Origin: Clostridium akagii DSM 12554
GTDB taxonomy: Bacteria; Bacillota; Clostridia; Clostridiales; Clostridiaceae
Direction of reading: 5' to 3'
Assembly (NCBI RefSeq): GCF_000686725.1
Contig: NZ_JMLK01000021.1
Span: 1 to 62,859, forward strand
DNA: 62,859 bases
Below, in pieces: positions 62,766 through 62,859 of this stretch. A model generated the notes under the pieces. It did no database searches. It was not told where the DNA came from and saw nothing but the letters and a program-made list of their open reading frames with translations. Position 1 is the first letter of the stretch. Every line of letters begins with the position of its first letter. The translations under genes and the position numbers were made by a program.

Positions 62766-62859
62766 TTTTTTATGAGAGTTTGATCCTGGCTCAGGACGAA
62801 CGCTGGCGGCGTGCTTAACACATGCAAGTCGAGCGAGAAACCTTCGGGTTTCTAGCGGC
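62766..62859 (+). rRNA. 16S rRNA, 5' end (partial)
   Basis: GAGAGTTTGATCCTGGCTCA begins at about 62773, followed by GGACGAACGCTGGCGGCGTG and CATGCAAGTCGAGCG, the conserved bacterial 16S start with a short V1 loop (AACCTTCGGGTT). The gene runs off the window. The exact mature 5' end is not determined. Confidence 0.98.

Noticed and set aside
1-62859. CRISPR array, prophage or toxin-antitoxin module
   Set aside because: I found no regularly spaced short repeats, cas genes, phage structural genes or paired small toxin/antitoxin frames. The repeats present are long and few.

Overview
The window reads as the chromosome of a low-G+C, spore-forming anaerobe of the genus Clostridium or a close relative. 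The evidence is A+T-rich codon use with strong AGGAGG-type ribosome sites, a CotF-type spore-coat gene and bofA, a hybrid-cluster protein, the large bacterial SRP RNA with an Alu domain, and the order dnaX-ybaB-recR-DUF2508-bofA running into a 16S rRNA gene that begins at the right edge. No species is claimed.

Layout. (1) 1-3.4 kb is a scarred accessory segment: a cassette bounded by ~55-bp inverted repeats carries a decayed VOC gene, an amidohydrolase and a TetR-type regulator, followed by a short tRNA-like 3' fragment. (2) 3.4-13.9 kb is a sugar locus: sucrose phosphorylase, LacI regulator, GPH-type symporter, cinnamoyl-esterase-like hydrolase, fructokinase, SGNH O-acetylesterase, Nif3-like protein, a second esterase and a soluble chemoreceptor-like protein. 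Three unrelated cytosolic esterases around sucrose phosphorolysis suggest uptake and stripping of acylated sucrose. (3) 13.9-16.7 kb holds two ~440-bp direct repeats. Each contains the same 45-nt 3' half of a tRNA-Arg(CCU), and they flank an Rrf2 regulator and a methyltransferase, so they look like integration scars. (4) 17-28.8 kb is a mixed region: a MerR protein with a duplicated TipAS-like domain, LapA, a BrkB/YihY protein that apparently starts at AUU, an Rrf2 regulator, an SDR/amidohydrolase/AraC locus richer in G+C, an iron-sulfur flavoprotein-like gene divergent from an HxlR regulator, an acyltransferase, hcp and a CoA-binding protein. (5) 29-35.2 kb has a chemoreceptor, a secreted NlpC/P60 protein, an SGNH hydrolase and a secreted multidomain alpha-amylase.

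(6) 35.5-49 kb is a sugar-acid catabolism region. uxaC, uxuB and uxuA take glucuronate to 2-keto-3-deoxygluconate (KDG). An IlvD/EDD dehydratase with a GntP permease probably takes gluconate or a related aldonate to the same KDG. kdgK and kdgA then split it to pyruvate and glyceraldehyde-3-phosphate. One IclR and two GntR/FCD regulators sit inside the region, with promoter-overlapping palindromes. (7) 49-54.4 kb has a broken TetR gene, an SMR pump with a MarR gene behind a 58-bp palindrome, fruK-fruA without a fruR neighbour, and tadA. (8) 54.5-62.9 kb is housekeeping: two tRNA-Ser genes, lgt, coat proteins, a catalytically degenerate resolvase-like gene, SRP RNA, dnaX to bofA, and the rRNA promoter with the start of 16S.

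All calls rest on reading the sequence and remembered family motifs. No database search was possible, and start codons were chosen by ribosome-site spacing.
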